DNA of 64,000 nt from Paramoeba atlantica. Lineage: Eukaryota > Discosea. A program made the translations under genes and the position numbers. Below are positions 1-15,000 of the stretch, piece by piece. The notes under the pieces were generated by a model, which was not told where the DNA came from, did no database searches, and saw nothing but the letters and a program-made list of their open reading frames with translations. Location: NCBI GenBank assembly GCA_977017575.1, contig CDRNVI010000047.1, positions 124,001 to 188,000 of the forward strand, in the 5' to 3' direction. Position 1 is the first letter of the stretch, and every line of letters starts with the position of its first letter.

Positions 1-3000
1 CGCGCAGCACGCAGCGGTGCGCCAAATAAGATTTATGCACTCGTGAGTGCGCGCTCCGAATGTTGATGGATTTGCGTTGCGCGATCCGAGGCACCGCACA
101 CGCGAATCGCCGCGATCGAAGTCGTGAAGTCGCAAAACTTTGATATGCCTTTTTCTGAAAACCGAAAGCTGAGACCACGCGCAGCACGCAGCGGTGCGCC
201 AAAGTGGATTTATGCACTCTTGAGTGTGCGCTGCGAATGTTGATGGATTTGCGTTGCGCGATCCGAGACAACGCACTCGCAAATCGCCGCGATTGAAGTC
301 GTGAAGTCACAAAATTTTGATATGCCTTTTTCTGAGAACCGAAAGCTGAGACCACGCGCAGCACGCAGCGGTGCGCCAAAGTGGATTTATGCACTCGTGA
401 GTGCGCGCTCCGAATGTTGATGGATTTGCGTTGCGCGATCCGAGACAACGCACACGCGAATCGCCGCGATTGAAGTCGTGAAGTCACAAAACTTTGATAT
501 GCCTTTTTCTGAAAACCAAAAACTGAGACCACGCGCAGCAGCAGCGGTGCGCCAAAGTGGACTTATGCACTATTGAGTGCGCGCTCCGAATGTTGATGGA
601 TTTGCGTTGCGCGATCCGAGACAACGCACACGCGAATCGCCGCGATTGAAGTCGTGAAGTCACAAAACTTTGATATGCCTTTTTCTGAAAACCGAAAGCT
701 GAGACCACGCGCAGCACGCAGCGGTGCGCCAAAGTGGATTTATGCACTCTTGAGTGTGCGCTGAGAATGTTGATGGATTTGCGTTGCGCGATCCGAGACA
801 ACGCACTCGCAAATCGCCGCGATTGAAGTCGTGAAGTCACAAAATTTTGATATGCCTTTTTCTGAGAACCGAAAGCTGAGACCACGCGCAGCACGCAGCG
901 GTGCGCCAAAGTGGATTTATGCACTCGTGAGTGCGCGCTCCGAATGTTGATGGATTTGCGTTGCGCGATCCGAGACAACGCACACGCGAATCGCCGCGAT
1001 TGAAGTCGTGAAGTCACAAAACTTTGATATGCCTTTTTCTGAAAACCGAAAGCTGAGACCACGCGCAGCACGCAGCGGTGCGCCAAAGTGGATTTATGCA
1101 CTCTTGAGTGTGCGCTGCGAATGTTGATGGATTTGCGTTGCGCGATCCGAGACAACGCACTCGCAAATCGCCGCGATTGAAGTCGTGAAGTCACAAAATT
1201 TTGATATGCCTTTTTCTGAGAACCGAAAGCTGAGACCACGCGCAGCACGCAGCGGTGCGCCAAATAAGATTTATGAACTCGTGATTGAGCGCTCCGAATG
1301 TTTATGGATTTGCGTTGCGCGATCCGAGGCACCGCACACGCAAATCGCCTCGATTAAAGTCGTGAAGTCGCAAAACTTTGATATGCCTTTTTCTGAAAAC
1401 CGAAAGCTGAGACCACGCGCAGCACGCAGCGGTGCGCCAAATAAGATTTATGCACTCGTGAGTGCGCGCTCCGAATGTTGATGGATTTGCGTTGCGCGAT
1501 CCGAGGCACCGCACACGCAAATCGCCGCGATCGAAGTCGTGAAGTCGCAAAACTTTGATATGCCTTTTTCTGAGAACCGAAAGCTGAGACCACGCGCAGC
1601 ACGCAGCGGTGCGCCAAATAAGATTTATGCACTTGTGAGTGCGCGCTCCGAATGTTGATGGATTTGCGTTGCGCGATCCGAGGCACCGCACACGCAAATC
1701 GCCTCGATTGAAGTCGTGAAGTCGCAAAACTTTGATATGCCTTTTTCTGAAAACCGAAAGCTGAGACCACGCGCAGCACGCAGCGGTGCGCCAAATAAGA
1801 TTTATGCACTCGTGAGTGCGCGCTCCGAATGTTGATGGATTTGCGTTGCGCGATCCGAGGCACCGCACACGCAAATCGCCTCGATTGAAGTCGTGAAGTC
1901 GCAAAACTTTGATATGCCTTTTTCTGAGAACCGAAAGCTGAGACCACGCGCAGCACGCAGCGGTGCGCCAAATAAGATTTATGCACTCGTGAGTGCGCGC
2001 TCCGAATGTTGATGGATTTGCGTTGCGCGATCCGAGGCACCGCACACGCAAATCGCCTCGATTGAAGTCGTGAAGTCGCAAAACTTTGATATGCCTTTTT
2101 CTGAAAACCGAAAGCTGAGACCACGCGCAGCACGCAGCGGTGCGCCAAATAAGATTTATGCACTCGTGAGTGCGCGCTCCGAATGTTGATGGATTTGCGT
2201 TGCGCGATCCGAGGCACCGCACACGCAAATCGCCTCGATTGAAGTCGTGAAGTCGCAAAACTTTGATATGCCTTTTTCTGAGAACCGAAAGCTGAGACCA
2301 CGCGCAGCACGCAGCGGTGCGCCAAATAAGATTTATGCACTCGTGAGTGCGCGCTCCGAATGTTGATGGATTTGCGTTGCGCGATCCGAGGCACCGCACA
2401 CGCAAATCGCCGCGATCGAAGTCGTGAAGTCGCAAAACTTTGATATGCCTTTTTCTGAGAACCGAAAGCTGAGACCACGCGCAGCACGCAGCGGTGCGCC
2501 AAATAAGATTTATGCACTCGTGAGTGCGCGCTCCGAATGTTGATGGATTTGCGTTGCGCGATCCGAGGCACCGCACACGCAAATCGCCTCGATTGAAGTC
2601 GTGAAGTCACAAAACTTTGATATGCCTTTTTCTGAGAACCGAAAGCTGAGACCACGCGCAGCACGCAGCGGTGCGCCAAAGTGGATTTATGCACTCTTGA
2701 GTGTGCGCTGTGAATGTTGATGGATTTGCGTTGCGCGATCCGAGACAACGCACTCGCAAATCGCCGCGATTGAAGTCGTGAAGTCACAAAATTTTGATAT
2801 GCCTTTTTCTGAGAACCGAAAGCTGAGACCACGCGCAGCACGCAGCGGTGCGCCAAATAAGATTTATGAACTCGTGATTGAGCGCTCCGAATGTTTATGG
2901 ATTTGCGTTGCGCGATCCGAGGCACCGCACACGCAAATCGCCTCGATTGAAGTCATGAAGTCGCAAAACTTTGATATGCCTTTTTCTGAGAACCGAAAGC

Positions 3001-6000
3001 TGAGACCACGCGCAGCACGCAGCGGTGCGCCAAATAAGATTTATGCACTCGTGAGTGCGCGCTCCGAATGTTGATGGATTTGCGTTGCGCGATCCGAGGC
3101 ACCGCACACGCAAATCGCCTCGATTGAAGTCGTGAAGTCGCAAAACTTTGATATGCCTTTTTCTGAAAACCGAAAGCTGAGACCACGCGCAGCACGCAGC
3201 GGTGCGCCAAATAAGATTTATGCACTCGTGAGTGCGCGCTCCGAATGTTGATGGATTTGCGTTGCGCGATCCGAGGCACCGCACACGCAAATCGCCGCGA
3301 TCGAAGTCGTGAAGTCGCAAAACTTTGATATGCCTTTTTCTGAGAACCGAAAGCTGAGACCACGCGCAGCACGCAGCGGTGCGCCAAATAAGATTTATGC
3401 ACTCGTGAGTGCGCGCTCCGAATGTTGATGGATTTGCGTTGCGCGATCCGAGGCACCGCACACGCAAATCGCCTCGATTGAAGTCGTGAAGTCACAAAAC
3501 TTTGATATGCCTTTTTCTGAGAACCGAAAGCTGAGACCACGCGCAGCACGCAGCGGTGCGCCAAATAAGATTTATGCACTCGTGAGTGCGCGCTCCGAAT
3601 GTTGATGGATTTGCGTTGCGCGATCCGAGGCACCGCACACGCAAATCGCCTCGATTGAAGTCGTGAAGTCGCAAAACTTTGATATGCCTTTTTCTGAAAA
3701 CCGAAAGCTGAGACCACGCGCAGCACGCAGCGGTGCGCCAAATAAGATTTATGCACTCGTGAGTGCGCGCTCCGAATGTTGATGGATTTGCGTTGCGCGA
3801 TCCGAGGCACCGCACACGCAAATCGCCTCGATCGAAGTCGTGAAGTCGCAAAACTTTGATATGCCTTTTTCTGAGAACCGAAAGCTGAGACCACGCGCAG
3901 CACGCAGCGGTGCGCCAAATAAGATTTATGCACTCGTGAGTGCGCGCTCCGAATGTTGATGGATTTGCGTTGCGCGATCCGAGGCACCGCACACGCAAAT
4001 CGCCTCGATTGAAGTCGTGAAGTCGCAAAACTTTGATATGCCTTTTTCTGAAAACCGAAAGCTGAGACCACGCGCAGCACGCAGCGGTGCGCCAAATAAG
4101 ATTTATGCACTCGTGAGTGCGCGCTCCGAATGTTGATGGATTTGCGTTGCGCGATCCGAGGCACCGCACACGCAAATCGCCGCGATCGAAGTCGTGAAGT
4201 CGCAAAACTTTGATATGCCTTTTTCTGAGAACCGAAAGCTAAGACCACGCGCAGCACGCAGCGGTGCGCCAAATAAGATTTATGCACTCGTGAGTGCGCG
4301 CTCCGAATGTTGATGGATTTGCGTTGCGCGATCCGAGGCACCGCACACGCAAATCGCCTCGATTGAAGTCGTGAAGTCACAAAACTTTGATATGCCTTTT
4401 TCTGAGAACCGAAAGCTGAGACCACGCGCAGCACGCAGCGGTGCGCCAAATAAGATTTATGCACTCGTGAGTGCGCGCTCCGAATGTTGATGGATTTGCG
4501 TTGCGCGATCCGAGGCACCGCACACGCAAATCGCCTCGATTGAAGTCGTGAAGTCGCAAAACTTTGATATGCCTTTTTCTGAAAACCGAAAGCTGAGACC
4601 ACGCGCAGCACGCAGCGGTGCGCCAAATAAGATTTATGCACTCGTGAGTGCGCGCTCCGAATGTTGATGGATTTGCGTTGCGCGATCCGAGGCACCGCAC
4701 ACGCAAATCGCCGCGATCGAAGTCGTGAAGTCGCAAAACTTTGATATGCCTTTTTCTGAGAACCGAAAGCTGAGACCACGCGCAGCACGCAGCGGTGCGC
4801 CAAATAAGATTTATGCACTCGTGAGTGCGCGCTCCGAATGTTGATGGATTTGCGTTGCGCGATCCGAGGCACCGCACACGCAAATCGCCTCGATTGAAGT
4901 CGTGAAGTCACAAAACTTTGATATGCCTTTTTCTGAGAACCGAAAGCTGAGACCACGCGCAGCACGCAGCGGTGCGCCAAAGTGGATTTATGCACTCGTG
5001 AGTGCGCGCTCCGAATGTTGATGGATTTGCGTTGCGCGATCCGAGGCACCGCACACGCAAATCGCCTCGATTGAAGTCGTGAAGTCGCAAAACTTTGATA
5101 TGCCTTTTTCTGAGAACCGAAAGCTGAGACCACGCGCAGCACGCAGCGGTGCGCCAAATAAGATTTATGCACTCGTGAGTGCGCGCTCCGAATGTTGATG
5201 GATTTGCGTTGCGCGATCCGAGGCACCGCACACGCAAATCGCCGCGATCGAAGTCGTGAAGTCGCAAAACTTTGATATGCCTTTTTCTGAGAACCGAAAG
5301 CTGAGACCACGCGCAGCACGCAGCGGTGCGCCAAATAAGATTTATGCACTCGTGAGTGCGCGCTCCGAATGTTGATGGATTTGCGTTGCGCGATCCGAGG
5401 CACCGCACACGCAAATCGCCTCGATTGAAGTCGTGAAGTCACAAAACTTTGATATGCCTTTTTCTGAGAACCGAAAGCTGAGACCACGCGCAGCACGCAG
5501 CGGTGCGCCAAATAAGATTTATGCACTCGTGAGTGCGCGCTCCGAATGTTGATGGATTTGCGTTGCGCGATCCGAGGCACCGCACACGCAAATCGCCTCG
5601 ATTGAAGTCGTGAAGTCGCAAAACTTTGATATGCCTTTTTCTGAGAACCGAAAGCTGAGACCACGCGCAGCACGCAGCGGTGCGCCAAATAAGATTTATG
5701 CACTCGTGAGTGCGCGCTCCGAATGTTGATGGATTTGCGTTGCGCGATCCGAGGCACCGCACACGCAAATCGCCGCGATCGAAGTCGTGAAGTCGCAAAA
5801 CTTTGATATGCCTTTTTCTGAGAACCGAAAGCTGAGACCACGCGCAGCACGCAGCGGTGCGCCAAATAAGATTTATGCACTCGTGAGTGCGCGCTCCGAA
5901 TGTTGATGGATTTGCGTTGCGCGATCCGAGGCACCGCACACGCAAATCGCCTCGATTGAAGTCGTGAAGTCACAAAACTTTGATATGCCTTTTTCTGAGA

Positions 6001-9000
6001 ACCGAAAGCTGAGACCACGCGCAGCACGCAGCGGTGCGCCAAAGTGGATTTATGCACTCTTGAGTGTGCGCTGTGAATGTTGATGGATTTGCGTTGCGCG
6101 ATCCGAGACAACGCACTCGCAAATCGCCGCGATTGAAGTCGTGAAGTCACAAAATTTTGATATGCCTTTTTCTGAGAACCGAAAGCTGAGACCACGCGCA
6201 GCACGCAGCGGTGCGCCAAATAAGATTTATGAACTCGTGATTGAGCGCTCCGAATGTTTATGGATTTGCGTTGCGCGATCCGAGGCACCGCACACGCAAA
6301 TCGCCTCGATTGAAGTCGTGAAGTCGCAAAACTTTGATATGCCTTTTTCTGAAAACCGAAAGCTGAGACCACGCGCAGCACGCAGCGGTGCGCCAAATAA
6401 GATTTATGCACTCGTGAGTGCGCGCTCCGAATGTTGATGGATTTGCGTTGCGCGATCCGAGGCACCGCACACGCAAATCGCCGCGATCGAAGTCGTGAAG
6501 TCGCAAAACTTTGATATGCCTTTTTCTGAAAACCGAAAGCTGAGACCACGCGCAGCACGCAGCGGTGCGCCAAATAAGATTTATGCACTCGTGAGTGCGC
6601 GCTCCGAATGTTGATGGATTTGCGTTGCGCGATCCGAGGCACCGCACACGCAAATCGCCTCGATTGAAGTCGTGAAGTCGCAAAACTTTGATATGCCTTT
6701 TTCTGAAAACCGAAAGCTGAGACCACGCGCAGCACGCAGCGGTGCGCCAAATAAGATTTATGCACTCGTGAGTGCGCGCTCCGAATGTTGATGGATTTGC
6801 GTTGCGCGATCCGAGGCACCGCACACGCAAATCGCCGCGATCGAAGTCGTGAAGTCGCAAAACTTTGATATGCCTTTTTCTGAGAACCGAAAGCTGAGAC
6901 CACGCGCAGCACGCAGCGGTGCGCCAAATAAGATTTATGCACTCGTGAGTGCGCGCTCCGAATGTTGATGGATTTGCGTTGCGCGATCCGAGGCACCGCA
7001 CACGCAAATCGCCTCGATTGAAGTCGTGAAGTCACAAAACTTTGATATGCCTTTTTCTGAGAACCGAAAGCTGAGACCACGCGCAGCACGCAGCGGTGCG
7101 CCAAATAAGATTTATGCACTCGTGAGTGCGCGCTCCGAATGTTGATGGATTTGCGTTGCGCGATCCGAGGCACCGCACACGCAAATCGCCTCTATTGAAG
7201 TCGTGAAGTCGCAAAACTTTGATATGCCTTTTTCTGAAAACCGAAAGCTGAGACCACGCGCAGCACGCAGCGGTGCGCCAAATAAGATTTATGCACTCGT
7301 GAGTGCGCGCTCCGAATGTTGATGGATTTGCGTTGCGCGATCCGAGGCACCGCACACGCAAATCGCCGCGATCGAAGTCGTGAAGTCGCAAAACTTTGAT
7401 ATGCCTTTTTCTGAGAACCGAAAGCTGAGACCACGCGCAGCACGCAGCGGTGCGCCAAATAAGATTTATGCACTCGTGAGTGCGCGCTCCGAATGTTGAT
7501 GGATTTGCGTTGCGCGATCCGAGGCACCGCACACGCAAATCGCCTCGATTGAAGTCGTGAAGTCACAAAACTTTGATATGCCTTTTTCTGAGAACCGAAA
7601 GCTGAGACCACGCGCAGCACGCAGCGGTGCGCCAAATAAGATTTATGCACTCGTGAGTGCGCGCTCCGAATGTTGATGGATTTGCGTTGCGCGATCCGAG
7701 GCACCGCACACGCAAATCGCCGCGATCGAAGTCGTGAAGTCGCAAAACTTTGATATGCCTTTTTCTGAAAACCGAAAGCTGGGACCACGCGCAGCACGCA
7801 GCGGTGCGCCAAAGTGGATTTATACACTCGTGAGTGTGCGCTCCGAGTGTTGATGGATTTGCGTTGCGCGATCCGAGACAACGCACACGCGAATCGCCTC
7901 GATTGAAGTCGTGAAGTCGCAAAACTTTGATATGCCTTTTTCTGAAAACCGAAAGCTGAGACCACGAGCAGCACGCAGCGGTGCGCCAAATAAGATTTAT
8001 GCACTCGTGAGTGCGCGCTCCGAATGTTGATGGATTTGCGTTGCGCGATCCGAGGCACCGCACACGCAAATCGCCTCGATTGAAGTCGTGAAGTCGCAAA
8101 ACTTTGATATGCCTTTTTCTGAGAACCGAAAGCTGAGACCACGCGCAGCACGCAGCGGTGCGCCAAATAAGATTTATGCACTCGTGAGTGCGCGCTCCGA
8201 ATGTTGATGGATTTGCGTTGCGCGATCCGAGGCACCGCACACGCAAATCGCCTCGATTGAAGTCGTGAAGTCGCAAAACTTTGATATGCCTTTTTCTGAG
8301 AACCGAAAGCTGAGACCACGCGCAGCACGCAGCGGTGCGCCAAATAAGATTTATGCACTCGTGAGTGCGCGCTCCGAATGTTGATGGATTTGCGTTGCGC
8401 GATCCGAGGCACCGCACACGCAAATCGCCGCGATCGAAGTCGTGAAGTCGCAAAACTTTGATATGCCTTTTTCTGAGAACCGAAAGCTGAGACCACGCGC
8501 AGCACGCAGCGGTGCGCCAAATAAGATTTATGCACTCGTGAGTGCGCGCTCCGAATGTTGATGGATTTGCGTTGCGCGATCCGAGGCACCGCACACGCAA
8601 ATCGCCTCGATTGAAGTCGTGAAGTCACAAAACTTTGATATGCCTTTTTCTGAGAACCGAAAGCTGAGACCACGCGCAGCACGCAGCGGTGCGCCAAATA
8701 AGATTTATGCACTCGTGAGTGCGCGCTCCGAATGTTGATGGATTTGCGTTGCGCGATCCGAGGCACCGCACACGCAAATCGCCGCGATCGAAGTCGTGAA
8801 GTCGCAAAACTTTGATATGCCTTTTTCTGAAAACCGAAAGCTGGGACCACGCGCAGCACGCAGCGGTGCGCCAAAGTGGATTTATACACTCGTGAGTGTG
8901 CGCTCCGAGTGTTGATGGATTTGCGTTGCGCGATCCGAGACAACGCACACGCGAATCGCCTCGATTGAAGTCGTGAAGTCGCAAAACTTTGATATGCCTT

Positions 9001-12000
9001 TTTCTGAAAACCGAAAGCTGAGACCACGCGCAGCACGCAGCGGTGCGCCAAATAAGATTTATGCACTCGTGAGTGCGCGCTCCGAATGTTGATGGATTTG
9101 CGTTGCGCGATCCGAGGCACCGCACACGCAAATCGCCTCGATTGAAGTCGTGAAGTCGCAAAACTTTGATATGCCTTTTTCTGAGAACCGAAAGCTGAGA
9201 CCACGCGCAGCACGCAGCGGTGCGCCAAATAAGATTTATGCACTCGTGAGTGCGCGCTCCGAATGTTGATGGATTTGCGTTGCGCGATCCGAGGCACCGC
9301 ACACGCAAATCGCCTCGATTGAAGTCGTGAAGTCGCAAAACTTTGATATGCCTTTTTCTGAGAACCGAAAGCTGAGACCACGCGCAGCACGCAGCGGTGC
9401 GCCAAATAAGATTTATGCACTCGTGAGTGCGCGCTCCGAATGTTGATGGATTTGCGTTGCGCGATCCGAGGCACCGCACACGCAAATCGCCGCGATCGAA
9501 GTCGTGAAGTCGCAAAACTTTGATATGCCTTTTTCTGAGAACCGAAAGCTGAGACCACGCGCAGCACGCAGCGGTGCGCCAAATAAGATTTATGCACTCG
9601 TGAGTGCGCGCTCCGAATGTTGATGGATTTGCGTTGCGCGATCCGAGGCACCGCACACGCAAATCGCCTCGATTGAAGTCGTGAAGTCACAAAACTTTGA
9701 TATGCCTTTTTCTGAGAACCGAAAGCTGAGACCACGCGCAGCACGCAGCGGTGCGCCAAAGTGGATTTATGCACTCTTGAGTGCGCGCTCCGAATGTTGA
9801 TGGATTTGCGTTGCGCGATCCGAGGCACCGCACACGCAAATCGCCGCGATCGAAGTCGTGAAGTCGCAAAACTTTGATATGCCTTTTTCTGAGAACCGAA
9901 AGCTGAGACCACGCGCAGCACGCAGCGGTGCGCCAAATAAGATTTATGCACTCGTGAGTGCGCGCTCCGAATGTTGATGGATTTGCGTTGCGCGATCCGA
10001 GGCACCGCACACGCAAATCGCCTCGATTGAAGTCGTGAAGTCACAAAACTTTGATATGCCTTTTTCTGAGAACCGAAAGCTGAGACCACGCGCAGCACGC
10101 AGCGGTGCGCCAAATAAGATTTATGCACTCGTGAGTGCGCGCTCCGAATGTTGATGGATTTGCGTTGCGCGATCCGAGGCACCGCACACGCAAATCGCCT
10201 CGATTGAAGTCGTGAAGTCGCAAAACTTTGATATGCCTTTTTCTGAAAACCGAAAGCTGAGACCACGCGCAGCACGCAGCGGTGCGCCAAATAAGATTTA
10301 TGCACTCGTGAGTGCGCGCTCCGAATGTTGATGGATTTGCGTTGCGCGATCCGAGGCACCGCACACGCAAATCGCCTCGATCGAAGTCGTGAAGTCGCAA
10401 AACTTTGATATGCCTTTTTCTGAGAACCGAAAGCTGAGACCACGCGCAGCACGCAGCGGTGCGCCAAATAAGATTTATGCACTCGTGAGTGCGCGCTCCG
10501 AATGTTGATGGATTTGCGTTGCGCGATCCGAGGCACCGCACACGCAAATCGCCTCGATTGAAGTCGTGAAGTCGCAAAACTTTGATATGCCTTTTTCTGA
10601 AAACCGAAAGCTGAGACCACGCGCAGCACGCAGCGGTGCGCCAAATAAGATTTATGCACTCGTGAGTGCGCGCTCCGAATGTTGATGGATTTGCGTTGCG
10701 CGATCCGAGGCACCGCACACGCAAATCGCCGCGATCGAAGTCGTGAAGTCGCAAAACTTTGATATGCCTTTTTCTGAGAACCGAAAGCTAAGACCACGCG
10801 CAGCACGCAGCGGTGCGCCAAATAAGATTTATGCACTCGTGAGTGCGCGCTCCGAATGTTGATGGATTTGCGTTGCGCGATCCGAGGCACCGCACACGCA
10901 AATCGCCTCGATTGAAGTCGTGAAGTCACAAAACTTTGATATGCCTTTTTCTGAGAACCGAAAGCTGAGACCACGCGCAGCACGCAGCGGTGCGCCAAAT
11001 AAGATTTATGCACTCGTGAGTGCGCGCTCCGAATGTTGATGGATTTGCGTTGCGCGATCCGAGGCACCGCACACGCAAATCGCCTCGATTGAAGTCGTGA
11101 AGTCGCAAAACTTTGATATGCCTTTTTCTGAAAACCGAAAGCTGAGACCACGCGCAGCACGCAGCGGTGCGCCAAATAAGATTTATGCACTCGTGAGTGC
11201 GCGCTCCGAATGTTGATGGATTTGCGTTGCGCGATCCGAGGCACCGCACACGCAAATCGCCGCGATCGAAGTCGTGAAGTCGCAAAACTTTGATATGCCT
11301 TTTTCTGAGAACCGAAAGCTGAGACCACGCGCAGCACGCAGCGGTGCGCCAAATAAGATTTATGCACTCGTGAGTGCGCGCTCCGAATGTTGATGGATTT
11401 GCGTTGCGCGATCCGAGGCACCGCACACGCAAATCGCCTCGATTGAAGTCGTGAAGTCGCAAAACTTTGATATGCCTTTTTCTGAGAACCGAAAGCTGAG
11501 ACCACGCGCAGCACGTAGCGGTGCGCCAAATAAGATTTATGCACTCGTGAGTGCGCGCTCCGAATGTTGATGGATTTGCGTTGCGCGATCCGAGGCACCG
11601 CACACGCAAATCGCCTCGATTGAAGTCGTGAAGTCACAAAACTTTGATATGCCTTTTTCTGAGAACCGAAAGCTGAGACCACGCGCAGCACGCAGCGGTG
11701 CGCCAAATAAGATTTATGCACTCGTGAGTGCGCGCTCCGAATGTTGATGGATTTGCGTTGCGCGATCCGAGGCACCGCACACGCAAATCGCCGCGATCGA
11801 AGTCGTGAAGTCGCAAAACTTTGATATGCCTTTTTCTGAGAACCGAAAGCTGAGACCACGCGCAGCACGCAGCGGTGCGCCAAATAAGATTTATGCACTC
11901 GTGAGTGCGCGCTCCGAATGTTGATGGATTTGCGTTGCGCGATCCGAGGCACCGCACACGCAAATCGCCTCGATTGAAGTCGTGAAGTCGCAAAACTTTG

Positions 12001-15000
12001 ATATGCCTTTTTCTGAGAACCGAAAGCTGAGACCACGCGCAGCACGCAGCGGTGCGCCAAATAAGATTTATGCACTCGTGAGTGCGCGCTCCGAATGTTG
12101 ATGGATTTGCGTTGCGCGATCCGAGGCACCGCACACGCAAATCGCCGCGATCGAAGTCGTGAAGTCGCAAAACTTTGATATGCCTTTTTCTGAGAACCGA
12201 AAGCTGAGACCACGCGCAGCACGCAGCGGTGCGCCAAATAAGATTTATGCACTCGTGAGTGCGCGCTCCGAATGTTGATGGATTTGCGTTGCGCGATCCG
12301 AGGCACCGCACACGCAAATCGCCTCGATTGAAGTCGTGAAGTCACAAAACTTTGATATGCCTTTTTCTGAGAACCGAAAGCTGAGACCACGCGCAGCACG
12401 CAGCGGTGCGCCAAAGTGGATTTATGCACTCTTGAGTGTGCGCTGTGAATGTTGATGGATTTGCGTTGCGCGATCCGAGACAACGCACTCGCAAATCGCC
12501 GCGATTGAAGTCGTGAAGTCACAAAATTTTGATATGCCTTTTTCTGAGAACCGAAAGCTGAGACCACGCGCAGCACGCAGCGGTGCGCCAAATAAGATTT
12601 ATGAACTCGTGATTGAGCGCTCCGAATGTTTATGGATTTGCGTTGCGCGATCCGAGGCACCGCACACGCAAATCGCCTCGATTGAAGTCATGAAGTCGCA
12701 AAACTTTGATATGCCTTTTTCTGAGAACCGAAAGCTGAGACCACGCGCAGCACGCAGCGGTGCGCCAAATAAGATTTATGCACTCGTGAGTGCGCGCTCC
12801 GAATGTTGATGGATTTGCGTTGCGCGATCCGAGGCACCGCACACGCAAATCGCCACGATTGAAGTCGTGAAGTCGCAAAACTTTGATATGCCTTTTTCTG
12901 AAAACCGAAAGCTGAGACCACGCGCAGCACGCAGCGGTGCGCCAAATAAGATTTATGCACTCGTGAGTGCGCGCTCCGAATGTTGATGGATTTGCGTTGC
13001 GCGATCCGAGGCACCGCACACGCAAATCGCCGCGATCGAAGTCGTGAAGTCGCAAAACTTTGATATGCCTTTTTCTGAGAACCGAAAGCTGAGACCACGC
13101 GCAGCACGCAGCGGTGCGCCAAATAAGATTTATGCACTCGTGAGTGCGCGCTCCGAATGTTGATGGATTTGCGTTGCGCGATCCGAGGCACCGCACACGC
13201 AAATCGCCTCGATTGAAGTCGTGAAGTCACAAAACTTTGATATGCCTTTTTCTGAGAACCGAAAGCTGAGACCACGCGCAGCACGCAGCGGTGCGCCAAA
13301 TAAGATTTATGCACTCGTGAGTGCGCGCTCCGAATGTTGATGGATTTGCGTTGCGCGATCCGAGGCACCGCACACGCAAATCGCCTCGATTGAAGTCGTG
13401 AAGTCACAAAACTTTGATATGCCTTTTTCTGAAAACCGAAAGCTGAGACCACGCGAAGCACGTAGCGGTGCGCCAAATAAGATTTATGCACTCGTGATTG
13501 CGCGCTCCGAATGTTGATGGATTTGCGTTGCGCGATCCGAGGCACCGCACACGCGAATCGCCGCGATCGAAGTCGTGAAGTCGCAAAACTTTGATATGCC
13601 TTTTTCTGAAAACCGAAAGCTGGCACCACGCGCAGCACGCAGCGGTGCGCCAAATAAGATTTATGCACTCTTGAGTGTGCGCTGCGAATGTTGATGGATT
13701 TGCGTTGCGCGATCCGAGGCACCGCACACGCAAATCGCCTCGATTGAAGTCGTGAAGTCACAAAACTTTGATATGCCTTTTTCTGAGAACCGAAAGCTGA
13801 GACCACGCGCAGCACGCAGCGGTGCGCCAAATAAGATTTATGCACTCGTGAGTGCGCGCTCCGAATGTTGATGGATTTGCGTTGCGCGATCCGAGGCACC
13901 GCACACGCAAATCGCCTCGATTGAAGTCGTGAAGTCGCAAAACTTTGATATGCCTTTTTCTGAAAACCGAAAGCTGAGACCACGCGCAGCACGCAGCGGT
14001 GCGCCAAATAAGATTTATGCACTCGTGAGTGCGCGCTCCGAATGTTGATGGATTTGCGTTGCGCGATCCGAGGCACCGCACACGCAAATCGCCTCGATTG
14101 AAGTCGTGAAGTCGCAAAACTTTGATATGCCTTTTTCTGAAAACCGAAAGCTGAGACCACGCGCAGCACGCAGCGGTGCGCCAAATAAGATTTATGCACT
14201 CGTGAGTGCGCGCTCCGAATGTTGATGGATTTGCGTTGCGCGATCCGAGGCACCGCACACGCAAATCGCCGCGATCGAAGTCGTGAAGTCGCAAAACTTT
14301 GATATGCCTTTTTCTGAGAACCGAAAGCTGAGACCACGCGCAGCACGCAGCGGTGCGCCAAATAAGATTTATGCACTCGTGAGTGCGCGCTCCGAATGTT
14401 GATGGATTTGCGTTGCGCGATCCGAGGCACCGCACACGCAAATCGCCTCGATTGAAGTCGTGAAGTCACAAAACTTTGATATGCCTTTTTCTGAGAACCG
14501 AAAGCTGAGACCACGCGCAGCACGCAGCGGTGCGCCAAATAAGATTTATGCACTCGTGAGTGCGCGCTCCGAATGTTGATGGATTTGCGTTGCGCGATCC
14601 GAGGCACCGCACACGCAAATCGCCTCGATTGAAGTCGTGAAGTCGCAAAACTTTGATATGCCTTTTTCTGAAAACCGAAAGCTGAGACCACGCGCAGCAC
14701 GCAGCGGTGCGCCAAATAAGATTTATGCACTCGTGAGTGCGCGCTCCGAATGTTGATGGATTTGCGTTGCGCGATCCGAGGCACCGCACACGCAAATCGC
14801 CGCGATCGAAGTCGTGAAGTCGCAAAACTTTGATATGCCTTTTTCTGAGAACCGAAAGCTGAGACCACGCGCAGCACGCAGCGGTGCGCCAAATAAGATT
14901 TATGCACTCGTGAGTGCGCGCTCCGAATGTTGATGGATTTGCGTTGCGCGATCCGAGGCACCGCACACGCAAATCGCCTCGATTGAAGTCGTGAAGTCAC

